Source of the DNA: Pararhodobacter zhoushanensis
GTDB taxonomy: Bacteria > Pseudomonadota > Alphaproteobacteria > Rhodobacterales > Rhodobacteraceae
Reading direction: 5' to 3'
Length of the DNA stretch: 64,000 bases
NCBI RefSeq assembly: GCF_025949695.1
Contig: NZ_JAPDFL010000001.1
Span: 248,001 to 312,000 of the forward strand
Shown: in pieces, positions 1 through 7,453 of the stretch
Layout of the letters: each line of letters begins with the position of its first letter
Numbering within the stretch: the first letter of the stretch is position 1
Notes under the pieces: model-generated
Told to the model about the DNA's origin: nothing
Seen by the model: only the letters and a program-made list of their open reading frames with translations
Databases searched by the model: none
Position numbers and translations under genes: made by a program

Positions 1-176
1 ATATCGTCTATTTCCCGCTGGAAACCGCGTTCCTGCAACAGGCCCGCGCCAAGGGCTGTCACGGCATCGACGGCTCGGGCATGGCCGTTTTTCAGGCGGT
101 TCTGGCGTTCGAGCTGTTCACCGGGCGCAAGCCCGACCCGGCACGGATGCGCGCCACATTCGACAGTTTCACCTGA
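1..176 (+). CDS. Shikimate dehydrogenase, C-terminal fragment
   Basis: This is the last 58 codons of a gene that begins before the window; the frame opens at base 3 and stops with TGA at 174-176. The tail VYFPLETAFL, DGSGMAVFQAV, FTGRKPD matches the C-terminal helix region of AroE/QuiB-type shikimate dehydrogenases, which interconvert shikimate (or quinate) and 3-dehydroshikimate with NAD(P). Only 43 bases separate it from a TRAP binding protein, and a 3-dehydroshikimate dehydratase ends the same run of genes. The context favours a catabolic quinate/shikimate enzyme over biosynthetic AroE, but the catalytic Lys/Asp region is outside the window. Confidence 0.75.
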   Translation, partial: IVYFPLETAFLQQARAKGCHGIDGSGMAVFQAVLAFELFTGRKPDPARMRATFDSFT

Positions 177-219
177 CCTGCACCCTTCGGGGCGCACCAA
201 ACGCTACTGGGAGGATATT

Positions 220-1203
220 ATGCGTTTGACTCTGAAGACTCTTCTGACCTGCGGCACCGCCGCTGTGACCCTGAGTGCCAGCGCCGCCTCGGCGACGGTC
301 GAACTGATCTATTCGGACACGGTGTCCGAAACCGATATCCGCTCGCAGCTGCTGCAGTCGGAATTCGGCGATTGTCTGGGCGACGAGTTCACCTTTCAGG
401 CCTATCACGGTGCGACCCTGTTCGCGCAGGGCACCGAGCTGACCGCCATGCAGCGCGGCAATCTGGACATGGCCAATCTGGCGATCTTTGACTTTTACAA
501 TCAGGTCCCGGCGACCTCGGTTCTGGGTCTGCCGTTCCTGTTCCGCGACTATGAGCACATGCGCGCGGTCTATAACAGCGACGTGCTGGATGAGCTGTGG
601 GCGCAGGTCGAGGAAGCGACCAACGTCAAGTTCCTGTCCTTCCCCTATATCGGCGCGCGCCACCTGTCGTATATCGGCGACCACCGCTACATGACGCCTG
701 CGGATCTGGCTGGTGTCCGCCTGCGGATGCCCGGTGGCGAGGGCTGGCAGTTCGTCGGTCAGGCGATGGGGGCAAGCCCGGTGCCGGTGGCCTTCACCGA
801 GGTTTACACCGCGCTGCAAACCCATGCCATCGACGCGCAGGACAACGGCTTTCCGGCCACCCGCTCGATGCGTTTCGACGAGCTGCTGACCCATATCGCG
901 CTGACCAACCATCTGATCGCGGCGAACGAGTTCACCATGTCGATGTCCAAGTGGAACTCGATGACCGCAGAGCAGCAAGAGCGCGTGCAGATGTGTGCCG
1001 ACCAGTTCGAAGCCGCGCTTGACCAGACCACGCTGGAACAGGAAGCGACCCTGCAAGCCGAATTCGAAGCACAGGGCATTGACGTCTATGTCCCTGACAA
1101 CGCCGCGTTTCAGGCGCATGTGACCGAGGTCTACATGAACTCGCCCTATTCGGCGGACTGGCCTGCCGGGCTGGTCGATGCCATCGGCGCCGTCGGTCAG
1201 TAA
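220..1203 (+). CDS. TRAP transporter substrate-binding protein (DctP family)
   Basis: A 327-residue periplasmic binding protein of a tripartite ATP-independent transporter. The N-terminus has a signal peptide (hydrophobic LLTCGTAAVTLSASAASA, cleavage near residue 25). The DctP-family signature lies around residues 165-210, with RLRMPGGEGWQ, the EVYTALQT helix and a DAQDNGFPAT segment; the Arg in RLRMPG is where this family normally salt-bridges a substrate carboxylate. A strong ribosome binding site (GGGAGG) precedes the ATG. The genes for both permease subunits follow. Flanked by shikimate dehydrogenase and dehydroshikimate dehydratase, it probably binds quinate, shikimate or dehydroshikimate. 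That substrate is inferred from neighbours. Confidence 0.9.
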   Translation: MRLTLKTLLTCGTAAVTLSASAASATVELIYSDTVSETDIRSQLLQSEFGDCLGDEFTFQAYHGATLFAQGTELTAMQRGNLDMANLAIFDFYNQVPATSVLGLPFLFRDYEHMRAVYNSDVLDELWAQVEEATNVKFLSFPYIGARHLSYIGDHRYMTPADLAGVRLRMPGGEGWQFVGQAMGASPVPVAFTEVYTALQTHAIDAQDNGFPATRSMRFDELLTHIALTNHLIAANEFTMSMSKWNSMTAEQQERVQMCADQFEAALDQTTLEQEATLQAEFEAQGIDVYVPDNAAFQAHVTEVYMNSPYSADWPAGLVDAIGAVGQ

Positions 1204-1218
1204 GCCTTAGCCCAGCGC

Positions 1219-1249
1219 GCGACGGCGGCCCCGGTACGGTCGCCGTCGC
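1219..1249 (+). promoter_or_regulatory. Intercistronic hairpin after the TRAP binding-protein gene
   Basis: GCGACGGCG at 1219-1227 pairs perfectly with CGCCGTCGC at 1241-1249 across a 13-base loop. No T-tract follows, so it is more likely an mRNA-stabilising or processing hairpin that lets the binding protein be made in excess of the permease than a terminator. Confidence 0.55.
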
Positions 1250-1279
1250 AGCCTCTGCCCGCCCTGACGGAGACACGCC

Positions 1280-1810
1280 ATGACCCGCTTTGCGCCGATC
1301 CTTGGATGGTTGCAGCGACGCGCCGAGAATTTCATTGCGCTGATGCTGGCGGCGATGTTTCTCACCTTCCTGCTGCAGATCCTGTTTCGCTATATCCTTG
1401 CCTTGCCGGTGACTTACACCAACTGGACGGTCGAGTTTGTCTCGATCGCTTGGCTTTGGGGCATCCTGTTCGGCTATGCCTTCGTCGTGCGCGACAGCGA
1501 CATCATCCGGCTGGATATCGTGTACAACGGCCTGCCGCTGGGCGCGCGCCGGGTGCTGGACGCTGTCACCGGCCTGATCTGCGCCGCGATCCTTGCCAAT
1601 ACGCTGCCCAAGTGCTGGGACTACGTGCAGTTCATGCGGATCGAGCGCACGCCCGCCATGCGCATCCACTACAATTATGTCTTTGCGATCTACATCGCCT
1701 TTGCCGTCGCCGTGATCGTCCGCAGCCTGCTTAACGTCTGGGGTGCGATCCGGGGGACAGGCAGCCGCTATGTGACGCCGATCCATCCCGAGGGCCATGA
1801 TTATGACTGA
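1280..1810 (+). CDS. TRAP transporter small permease (DctQ family)
   Basis: A 176-residue inner-membrane protein with four predicted membrane segments (about residues 17-37, 50-70, 90-110 and 130-152), the standard DctQ architecture. The TNWTVEFVSIAWLWGILFG stretch is typical: the Glu-Phe-Val/Ala motif of the second helix followed by Trp-rich membrane entry. It starts 76 bases after the binding protein with the intercistronic hairpin between, and overlaps the large permease by 14 bases. DctQ forms the membrane platform with DctM for sodium-coupled uptake. Confidence 0.88.
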   Translation: MTRFAPILGWLQRRAENFIALMLAAMFLTFLLQILFRYILALPVTYTNWTVEFVSIAWLWGILFGYAFVVRDSDIIRLDIVYNGLPLGARRVLDAVTGLICAAILANTLPKCWDYVQFMRIERTPAMRIHYNYVFAIYIAFAVAVIVRSLLNVWGAIRGTGSRYVTPIHPEGHDYD

Positions 1811-3098
1811 TCCGTTCACCCTGGCCATGGTGCTGATCGCGGCGCTGGCGCTGATGGGTCAGTCCATCGGTATCTCGATGCTGGTGGGCAGCTTTGTCTA
1901 CCTGATGCTCAAGGGCTACGATGTCTCCATCGCGGCCGAGACGATGATGCAGGGTCTGTTCAACGGCTATACGCTGCTGGCGGTGCCGCTGTTCATTCTG
2001 GCCGCCGATATCATGAACATCGGCTCGCTGGCCGACAAGCTCTTGCGCTTTGCGCAGGCATTGGTGGGTCGGTTCCGGGGCGGGCTGGGCCACGTCAACG
2101 TGGTCTCGTCGCTGATCTTTTCGGGCATGTCCGGCTCGGCCGTGGCGGATGCCGTGGGCATGGGCAAGATCGTCATCACCATGATGACCAAGGACGGCAA
2201 ATACACCCCCAGCTATGCCGCCGCGATCACCGCGGCCACGGCCATCGTCGGCCCGATCATCCCGCCGTCGATCCCGATGGTGCTGTATGCGCTGGTCTCG
2301 GGCCAGTCGGTCGGCTTTCTGTTCGCCGCCGGTATCCTGCCCGGCCTGCTGATGGCGCTGCTGATGGCCGTCACCAACGGCGTGATCGCCCATCGGCGCG
2401 GCTTCCCGGTCGATGACGGCATTCCGCTGCGCGAATTGCCCGGCGCAACGTGGCAGGCGATCCCGGCACTGATGCTGCCGGTGATCCTGCTGGGCGGTAT
2501 CTATGGCGGGGTGATGACCCCGACCGAGGCCGCCGCCGTCGCCGCTGCCTATGCGCTGGTGATCTCGGTCGTGCTGTACCGGTCGGTCAGCGCGCGGGGG
2601 CTGTATCAGGCGCTGCTGGGTTCGGCCCGTTCGACGGCCTCGGTGGGCATCCTGATCGCCGGGGCGCTGGCCTTCAACTATGTGGTCACGCGCGAAAACG
2701 TGCCCGATTCAGTCGCCGCGATGCTCAGCGCGATGGATCTGGGGCCTGTCGGGTTCCTGATCGCCGTCAACATCCTGTTTCTGGTGCTGGGCTGCGTGCT
2801 GGAAGCCGGAGCGCTGCTGCTGATCGTGGTGCCGATCCTGATCCCGGCTGCGCAGGCGCTGGGGATTGATCTGGTGCATTTCGGTGTGGTGCTGGTGGTC
2901 AATGCGATGCTGGGGCTGATCACGCCTCCCTACGGGCTGCTGTTGTTCATTGTCGCGGCGATCACCAAGCAACCGCTGATCCCGATCATCAAGGATCTGG
3001 TGCCCTTCATCGCGATCCTGATCGTGGCCTTGATGGTGATCACTTTCTGCCCGGACTTCGTGCTCTATCTGCCACGTTTGCTGGGATATCAGGGGTAA
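1797..3098 (+). CDS. TRAP transporter large permease (DctM family)
   Basis: A 433-residue integral membrane protein of the DctM/ion transporter superfamily with about 12 membrane segments and two hairpin regions. Recognisable blocks are FSGMSGSAVADAVGMGKI, GPIIPPSIPMVLYALVSG, YGGVMTPTEAAAVAAAYAL and GLITPPYGLLLFIVAA, the duplicated P-P-S/P-P-Y membrane re-entry motifs of the family. It carries substrate and Na+ co-transport. The first ATG is 1797 and a second in-frame ATG lies at 1803; both overlap dctQ. It is followed 3 bases later by the dehydratase gene, so all four genes are probably one operon. Confidence 0.92.
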   Translation: MIMTDPFTLAMVLIAALALMGQSIGISMLVGSFVYLMLKGYDVSIAAETMMQGLFNGYTLLAVPLFILAADIMNIGSLADKLLRFAQALVGRFRGGLGHVNVVSSLIFSGMSGSAVADAVGMGKIVITMMTKDGKYTPSYAAAITAATAIVGPIIPPSIPMVLYALVSGQSVGFLFAAGILPGLLMALLMAVTNGVIAHRRGFPVDDGIPLRELPGATWQAIPALMLPVILLGGIYGGVMTPTEAAAVAAAYALVISVVLYRSVSARGLYQALLGSARSTASVGILIAGALAFNYVVTRENVPDSVAAMLSAMDLGPVGFLIAVNILFLVLGCVLEAGALLLIVVPILIPAAQALGIDLVHFGVVLVVNAMLGLITPPYGLLLFIVAAITKQPLIPIIKDLVPFIAILIVALMVITFCPDFVLYLPRLLGYQG

Positions 3099-3101
3099 GC
3101 C

Positions 3102-4985
3102 ATGCTGAGATGCGGGATTGCCAGCGTTTCCATCGCCGGAAATCTGGAAGAAAAGATCGAAGCGATCGCGGCGGCGGGATTCGACGGGATCGAGATCTTC
3201 GAGCAGGATTTCATCGCCGACGCCCGCAGCCCGCGCGCGCTGGCGACCCGCATCCGGGACGCGGGGCTTGAGCTGATGCTGTTCCAGCCGTTCCGCGATT
3301 TCGAGGGCCTGCCGGGCGATCTGCGTCGCCGGGCCTTTGAACGCGCCGAACGCAAGTTCGATCTGATGGGCGAACTGGGCTGCGATCTGATGCTGGTGTG
3401 CTCGTCCGTGCATCCGCAGGCGCAGGGCGGGATTGACCGGGCGGCGGCGGATTTCGCCGAGCTGGGCGAGCGCGCGGCAAAGCGCGGTCTGCGCGTCGGG
3501 TACGAGGCGCTGGCCTGGGGCAAGCATGTCGATGACCACCGCGATGCGTGGGAAATCGTGCGCCGCGCCGATCATGCGAATGTCGGGCTTATCCTGGACA
3601 GTTTCCACACGCTGGGCCGGGGGATCGACCCCGACACCATCCGCCGCATTCCCGGCGACCGGATCTTTTTCGTCCAGCTGGCCGATGCGCCGGCGATCCC
3701 GATGGATCTGCTCTACTGGTCGCGCCACTTTCGCAACATGCCCGGCGAGGGCGATCTGGACGTCACCGGCTTCATGCGCGCGGTGATGGCGACGGGTTAC
3801 AGCGGGCCGATCAGTCTGGAAATCTTCAACGACCAGTTTCGCGGCGGTTTGCCGCGCGCGATTGCCCGCGATGGCCACCGCTCGCTGATCCATCTGATGG
3901 ACAGCGTGCGCCGGGCCGAGCCGTCGCTGACGGTCGATCTGCCGCCGATCCCGGCACCCCGGCCCGCGCAGGGGGTCGAGTTCATCGAGATCGCCACCCG
4001 CGGGCCCGAGGCCGAGAGCATCGCCGCCCTGCTGCGCACGCTGGGTTTTGCCGAGACGGGCCGCCACATCGCCAGGGATCTGACCCTGTGGCAACAGGGC
4101 GCGATCCGCGTTCTGCTGAACGCCGAAACGCAGGGCCACGCGGGCAGCACGTTTACCGTCCACCGCACCAATATCTGCGATATCGGGCTGCGCGTGGCCT
4201 CGGCCCCCGACACGGTTGCCCGCGCAATCGCGCTGGGGTCCGAGGCATTCAGTCAGCCGCGTCAGGCCGGTGAATTGCCGATCCCTGCCATCCGCGGCGT
4301 CGGCGGCTCGGTTCTGCATTTCGTTGACGACGGTTTCAGCGATGTGTGGCAGGTGGAGTTTACACGCACGGGCAACACTGCCCCCGGCGCGGGTCTGACG
4401 CGGGTTGATCACCTTGCGCTGACCATGAGCTATGACGAGATGCTGTCATGGTCGCTGTTCTATTCCTCGCTGTTCGGCATGACCAAGACGCCGATGGTCG
4501 ACGTCATCGACCCCGACGGGCTGGTGCGCAGTCAGGCGCTGTCCGCGCCGGGTGGCGGGTTGCGCGTGACGCTGAACGGGGCCGAGAACCACCGCACGCT
4601 GGCCGGGGGCTTTCTGGCCGACAGCTTTGGCGCAGCCGTGCAGCATGTGGCCTTTGCCTGCGATGACATCTTTGCCACCGCCGAGCGTCTGGCAGGTCTG
4701 GGCTTTGACCCGTTGCCGATGCCGGGCAACTACTATGCCGATCTGACCGCCCGGTTCGAGCTGGACCCGGCGTTTCTGGCCCGCTTGCAGGCGCATAACA
4801 TTCTCTATGACCGCGATGGCGAGGCCGAGTTCTTTCAGCTCTACTCGCGCAATTTCGCCGGATCGATGTTCATCGAACTGATCGAACGGCGCGGCGGCTA
4901 TCAGGGCTATGGCGCGGCGAATGCGCCGTTCCGGGTGGCGGCACAAAAGCGGTTGTCCCGGCCCAAAGGGATGCCCCGGCTTTAG
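3102..4985 (+). CDS. quiC: 3-dehydroshikimate dehydratase fused to HPPD-like domain
   Basis: A 627-residue two-domain protein. Residues 1-280 form a sugar-phosphate isomerase/AP-endonuclease-2 TIM barrel. It has the acidic and His/Gln metal positions expected of 3-dehydroshikimate dehydratase: YEALAWGKHVDD, LILDSFHTLG, VQLADAP and SLEIFND. This enzyme makes protocatechuate. Residues 290-627 resemble 4-hydroxyphenylpyruvate dioxygenase and keep candidate iron ligands: His in VDHLALTMSYDEML, His in VQHVAFACDDIF and Glu in FIELIERRGGYQGYG. The same fusion is known from Pseudomonas QuiC1. The gene starts 3 bases after dctM. The activity of the C-terminal domain is not established. Confidence 0.87.
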   Translation: MLRCGIASVSIAGNLEEKIEAIAAAGFDGIEIFEQDFIADARSPRALATRIRDAGLELMLFQPFRDFEGLPGDLRRRAFERAERKFDLMGELGCDLMLVCSSVHPQAQGGIDRAAADFAELGERAAKRGLRVGYEALAWGKHVDDHRDAWEIVRRADHANVGLILDSFHTLGRGIDPDTIRRIPGDRIFFVQLADAPAIPMDLLYWSRHFRNMPGEGDLDVTGFMRAVMATGYSGPISLEIFNDQFRGGLPRAIARDGHRSLIHLMDSVRRAEPSLTVDLPPIPAPRPAQGVEFIEIATRGPEAESIAALLRTLGFAETGRHIARDLTLWQQGAIRVLLNAETQGHAGSTFTVHRTNICDIGLRVASAPDTVARAIALGSEAFSQPRQAGELPIPAIRGVGGSVLHFVDDGFSDVWQVEFTRTGNTAPGAGLTRVDHLALTMSYDEMLSWSLFYSSLFGMTKTPMVDVIDPDGLVRSQALSAPGGGLRVTLNGAENHRTLAGGFLADSFGAAVQHVAFACDDIFATAERLAGLGFDPLPMPGNYYADLTARFELDPAFLARLQAHNILYDRDGEAEFFQLYSRNFAGSMFIELIERRGGYQGYGAANAPFRVAAQKRLSRPKGMPRL

Positions 4986-5192
4986 CCGCCCGGCGTTTGC
5001 GACCTGCTGTCGCATCCTGCCGACACCTTTGTGTTGCGCGCAACCCGGCGCGCGATGCGGACGGGTGCCGGGGGCGCAAACCGCGGTGGCTCCTGACAAA
5101 AACGTGCGCGGGCGGTGACGTGCCTCTGTCGCGCTTGCGCGCTAGGTTAAGGCAAAGGCCCCCTGTGCCTGCCCTTTGACCAGGAGACCCCC

Positions 5193-6323
5193 ATGCGTCC
5201 GCGCTCCGTCCTTATCCTTTCTGGCCTGATCGCCGGAACCGCGCTTGCTGTGCTGCCGATTCTGGCCAATGGCCGGACTGTCGGCGCACGCGACTATAGC
5301 CCGACCCAACCCTTCGCGGTGCAGGCGGTGGCCGATTTCGACACGCCCTGGGCGATTGCGGCGCTGCCGGACGGGCGGATGCTGGTGACCGAACACGCCG
5401 GGCACCTGTTCGTGGTGACGCCCGAGGGTGAGAAGACCGAGATCTCCGGCGTGCCCGAGGTGCATCAGCAAGGCCAGCTGGGCATGCACGATGTCGCCCC
5501 TGCCCCCGATTTCGCGCAAAGCGGGCTGATCTATCTGACCTATGCCGCGCCCGGCGAGGACGGCAGCCAGATCGTGCTGGCCCGCGCGCGGCTGGACGGC
5601 GCAAGCCTGAGCGATGTCGAGGAACTGTGGCGTCAGCCGCAAGGCGGTGGCGGCGGGCATCCCGGCGCGATCATCGCCTTTGACCCGGCGGGCGAGCATC
5701 TGTTCCTGACCCTGGGCGAGCGCACCTTGTCCGACACGGCCCAAGACCCGGCGCAGGCGCGTGGCAAGGTGCTGCGGCTGATGCTGGATGGCTCGACCCC
5801 GGCGGACAACCCCTTCGCCGATGAGGTCGGCGTGGCAGCCCAACTGTGGACGCTGGGCAACCGCAACCCCTATGGGCTGGCCTTTGCCCCTGACGGTCAG
5901 CTGTGGCTGCACGAGATGGGACCGCGCGGCGGCGATGAGTTGAACCTGATCGCGCCGGGGCTGAATTATGGCTGGCCGGTGGTGTCGAATGGCAGCAATT
6001 ACAGCGGATCGGCCATTCCCGACCACGACGAGCGCCCCGAATTCGAGGCCCCGCGCCTGAGCTGGACGCCGGTGATCGCCCCCGCCGGGATGGTGTTCTA
6101 CACCGGCGATCTGTTCCCCGACTGGCAAGGCTCGGCGCTGATCGGCGGGCTGGCCGCGCGGGGATTGGTGCGGGTCACGGTTGACGGCGATCAGGCCGAC
6201 GAGGCCGAGCGCTGGGACATGGACGCCCGCATCCGCGATGTGGCCATGGCCCCGGACGGCGCGGTCTGGCTGATCGAGGATGACGCCCCCGGCCAGCTGC
6301 TCCGCCTTACGCCCCGTGACTGA
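5193..6323 (+). CDS. PQQ-dependent soluble aldose sugar dehydrogenase-like protein
   Basis: A 376-residue secreted six-bladed beta-propeller of the glucose/sorbosone dehydrogenase family (YliI/Asd type). It has an N-terminal signal segment (LILSGLIAGTALAVLPILA). Family blocks include TPWAIAALPDGRMLVTEHAG, GQLGMHDVAPAPDF, GGHPGAIIAFDP, GNRNPYGLAFAPDG and EMGPRGGDELNLI, followed by NYGWPVV. Members oxidise aldoses in the periplasm with PQQ. An AGGAG ribosome binding site precedes the ATG. It stands alone, 207 bases after quiC; a role with quinate is possible but not shown, because known PQQ quinate dehydrogenases belong to a different, membrane-bound family. Confidence 0.82.
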   Translation: MRPRSVLILSGLIAGTALAVLPILANGRTVGARDYSPTQPFAVQAVADFDTPWAIAALPDGRMLVTEHAGHLFVVTPEGEKTEISGVPEVHQQGQLGMHDVAPAPDFAQSGLIYLTYAAPGEDGSQIVLARARLDGASLSDVEELWRQPQGGGGGHPGAIIAFDPAGEHLFLTLGERTLSDTAQDPAQARGKVLRLMLDGSTPADNPFADEVGVAAQLWTLGNRNPYGLAFAPDGQLWLHEMGPRGGDELNLIAPGLNYGWPVVSNGSNYSGSAIPDHDERPEFEAPRLSWTPVIAPAGMVFYTGDLFPDWQGSALIGGLAARGLVRVTVDGDQADEAERWDMDARIRDVAMAPDGAVWLIEDDAPGQLLRLTPRD

Positions 6324-6340
6324 GCCGGTGACTGAGGGGA

Positions 6341-7327
6341 TCAGAGCTGCCAGTTGCGGGTGATCAGGGCGCGGATCGCCTCCATCTTGGCGATGACGGT
6401 GGGGGACAGGACGAACGGATAGAACGTCTCGTGCCCCATCGCCTGATTGACCGCGTTCAGCGACACCGACAATGCCACCCAGGATTCCGCCAGCCGCTCC
6501 ATCGGTCTGAGCGCCAGATCGTGCAGATCCTCGGGCAGATCCGCCCCGACCAGCGAAAACGCCCGCGCCGTTTCCAGACCGTCCAGCACATGCATCACAT
6601 GCGCCCATGTCTCGGCGAAATCCTCATAGGGATGCGCCGTCGCATAGGACGAGATGAAGCTTTGCGCCCAGTCGGCGGGCGGGCCGTTCTCGTAATGCGC
6701 TTTCAGCGCCTCGCCGTAATCGGCGCGGTCATCGCCGAAGACCGCGCGCAGGGCTTCGCGTTGGGCCGGGTCGTTGCCGGTCAGCGCTTCGAAATAGTGA
6801 TGCGCGACCTCGTGGCGGACGTGGCCGGACAGCGTGCGATACGGCTCGCCCATCGCGCTGCGCATGGCTTCGCGCTCGGCATCGTCGGCCTCGACGATGT
6901 TGAGCGTGATGGTGCCGTTCTCATGCCCGGTCAACACACGCGGTTTGCCGGTGTCGATGGGATCGCCTTTCAGCTCGAACACCGGGGCCGGGTTACCCTC
7001 GGCGTCGTTGAGCGGCAGTTCCAGCCGGTACAGCAGGCGGATCAGGCGGCGCTTGGCGGTTTCGATGCGCGCCCATTTCTCGACATTGCCCTCGACCGTC
7101 AGATCCGGCACCACGGTTGTGTGACGGCACGACAGGCACAGCGCGCCCGGTTCCGGCGCGATCCAGTTGCAGTCGATGGTGGCGCGGTTGGCGCAGGCGG
7201 GGTTATCGTCGCCGATCAGCGAGAAGCCCCCACCGGGCGCGAAGCCCAGCACAGAGCCGCAATAGAGACAAGCGGTATTGGGAAAGAAGACCTCGTGCTG
7301 GCACGATGGGCAACGGAAACGGCGCAT
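6341..7327 (-). CDS. Putative zinc-binding metallopeptidase
   Basis: A 328-residue protein. The N-terminus has two paired-cysteine zinc-binding segments: FRCPSCQHEVFFPNTACLYC at residues 3-22 and CANRATIDCNW followed by LCLSC near 45-70. The central region carries RHEVAHHYFEAL, a gluzincin HExxH site with a further His, then DYGEALKAHYENGPPADW and a downstream ETWAHVMHVLD. This matches the uncharacterised 'zinc-binding metallopeptidase' family common in Rhodobacteraceae. I chose the start at 7327 because CAGGGG lies just upstream; an in-frame ATG five codons earlier (7342) has no such site. It is divergent from the helicase gene. Confidence 0.82.
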   Translation of the reverse strand: MRRFRCPSCQHEVFFPNTACLYCGSVLGFAPGGGFSLIGDDNPACANRATIDCNWIAPEPGALCLSCRHTTVVPDLTVEGNVEKWARIETAKRRLIRLLYRLELPLNDAEGNPAPVFELKGDPIDTGKPRVLTGHENGTITLNIVEADDAEREAMRSAMGEPYRTLSGHVRHEVAHHYFEALTGNDPAQREALRAVFGDDRADYGEALKAHYENGPPADWAQSFISSYATAHPYEDFAETWAHVMHVLDGLETARAFSLVGADLPEDLHDLALRPMERLAESWVALSVSLNAVNQAMGHETFYPFVLSPTVIAKMEAIRALITRNWQL

Positions 7328-7453
7328 GAAGGCCCCTGACATGGTGAAGACGCACCCCCACACAACGGTTGAGCAGGCGGGTTGTTCCGCAGGCTGTGGG
7401 CGCTTGGGGGTACAATGGGCGCTCAACGACGCGCACACAAGGTTGATCCCCGC

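Noticed and set aside
2709..4412. A 567-codon open frame antisense to dctM and quiC
   Set aside because: Shadow of two conserved genes; low-complexity composition and no family resemblance.
5033..5044. The 12-base palindrome GTTGCGCGCAAC in the gap between quiC and the sugar dehydrogenase
   Set aside because: Short self-complementary GC strings are expected often in this base composition, and no partner site was seen elsewhere.
7328..7453. Possible SOS (LexA) box before the DNA-repair helicase
   Set aside because: The alphaproteobacterial GTTC-N7-GTTC pattern is not present in the divergent region.
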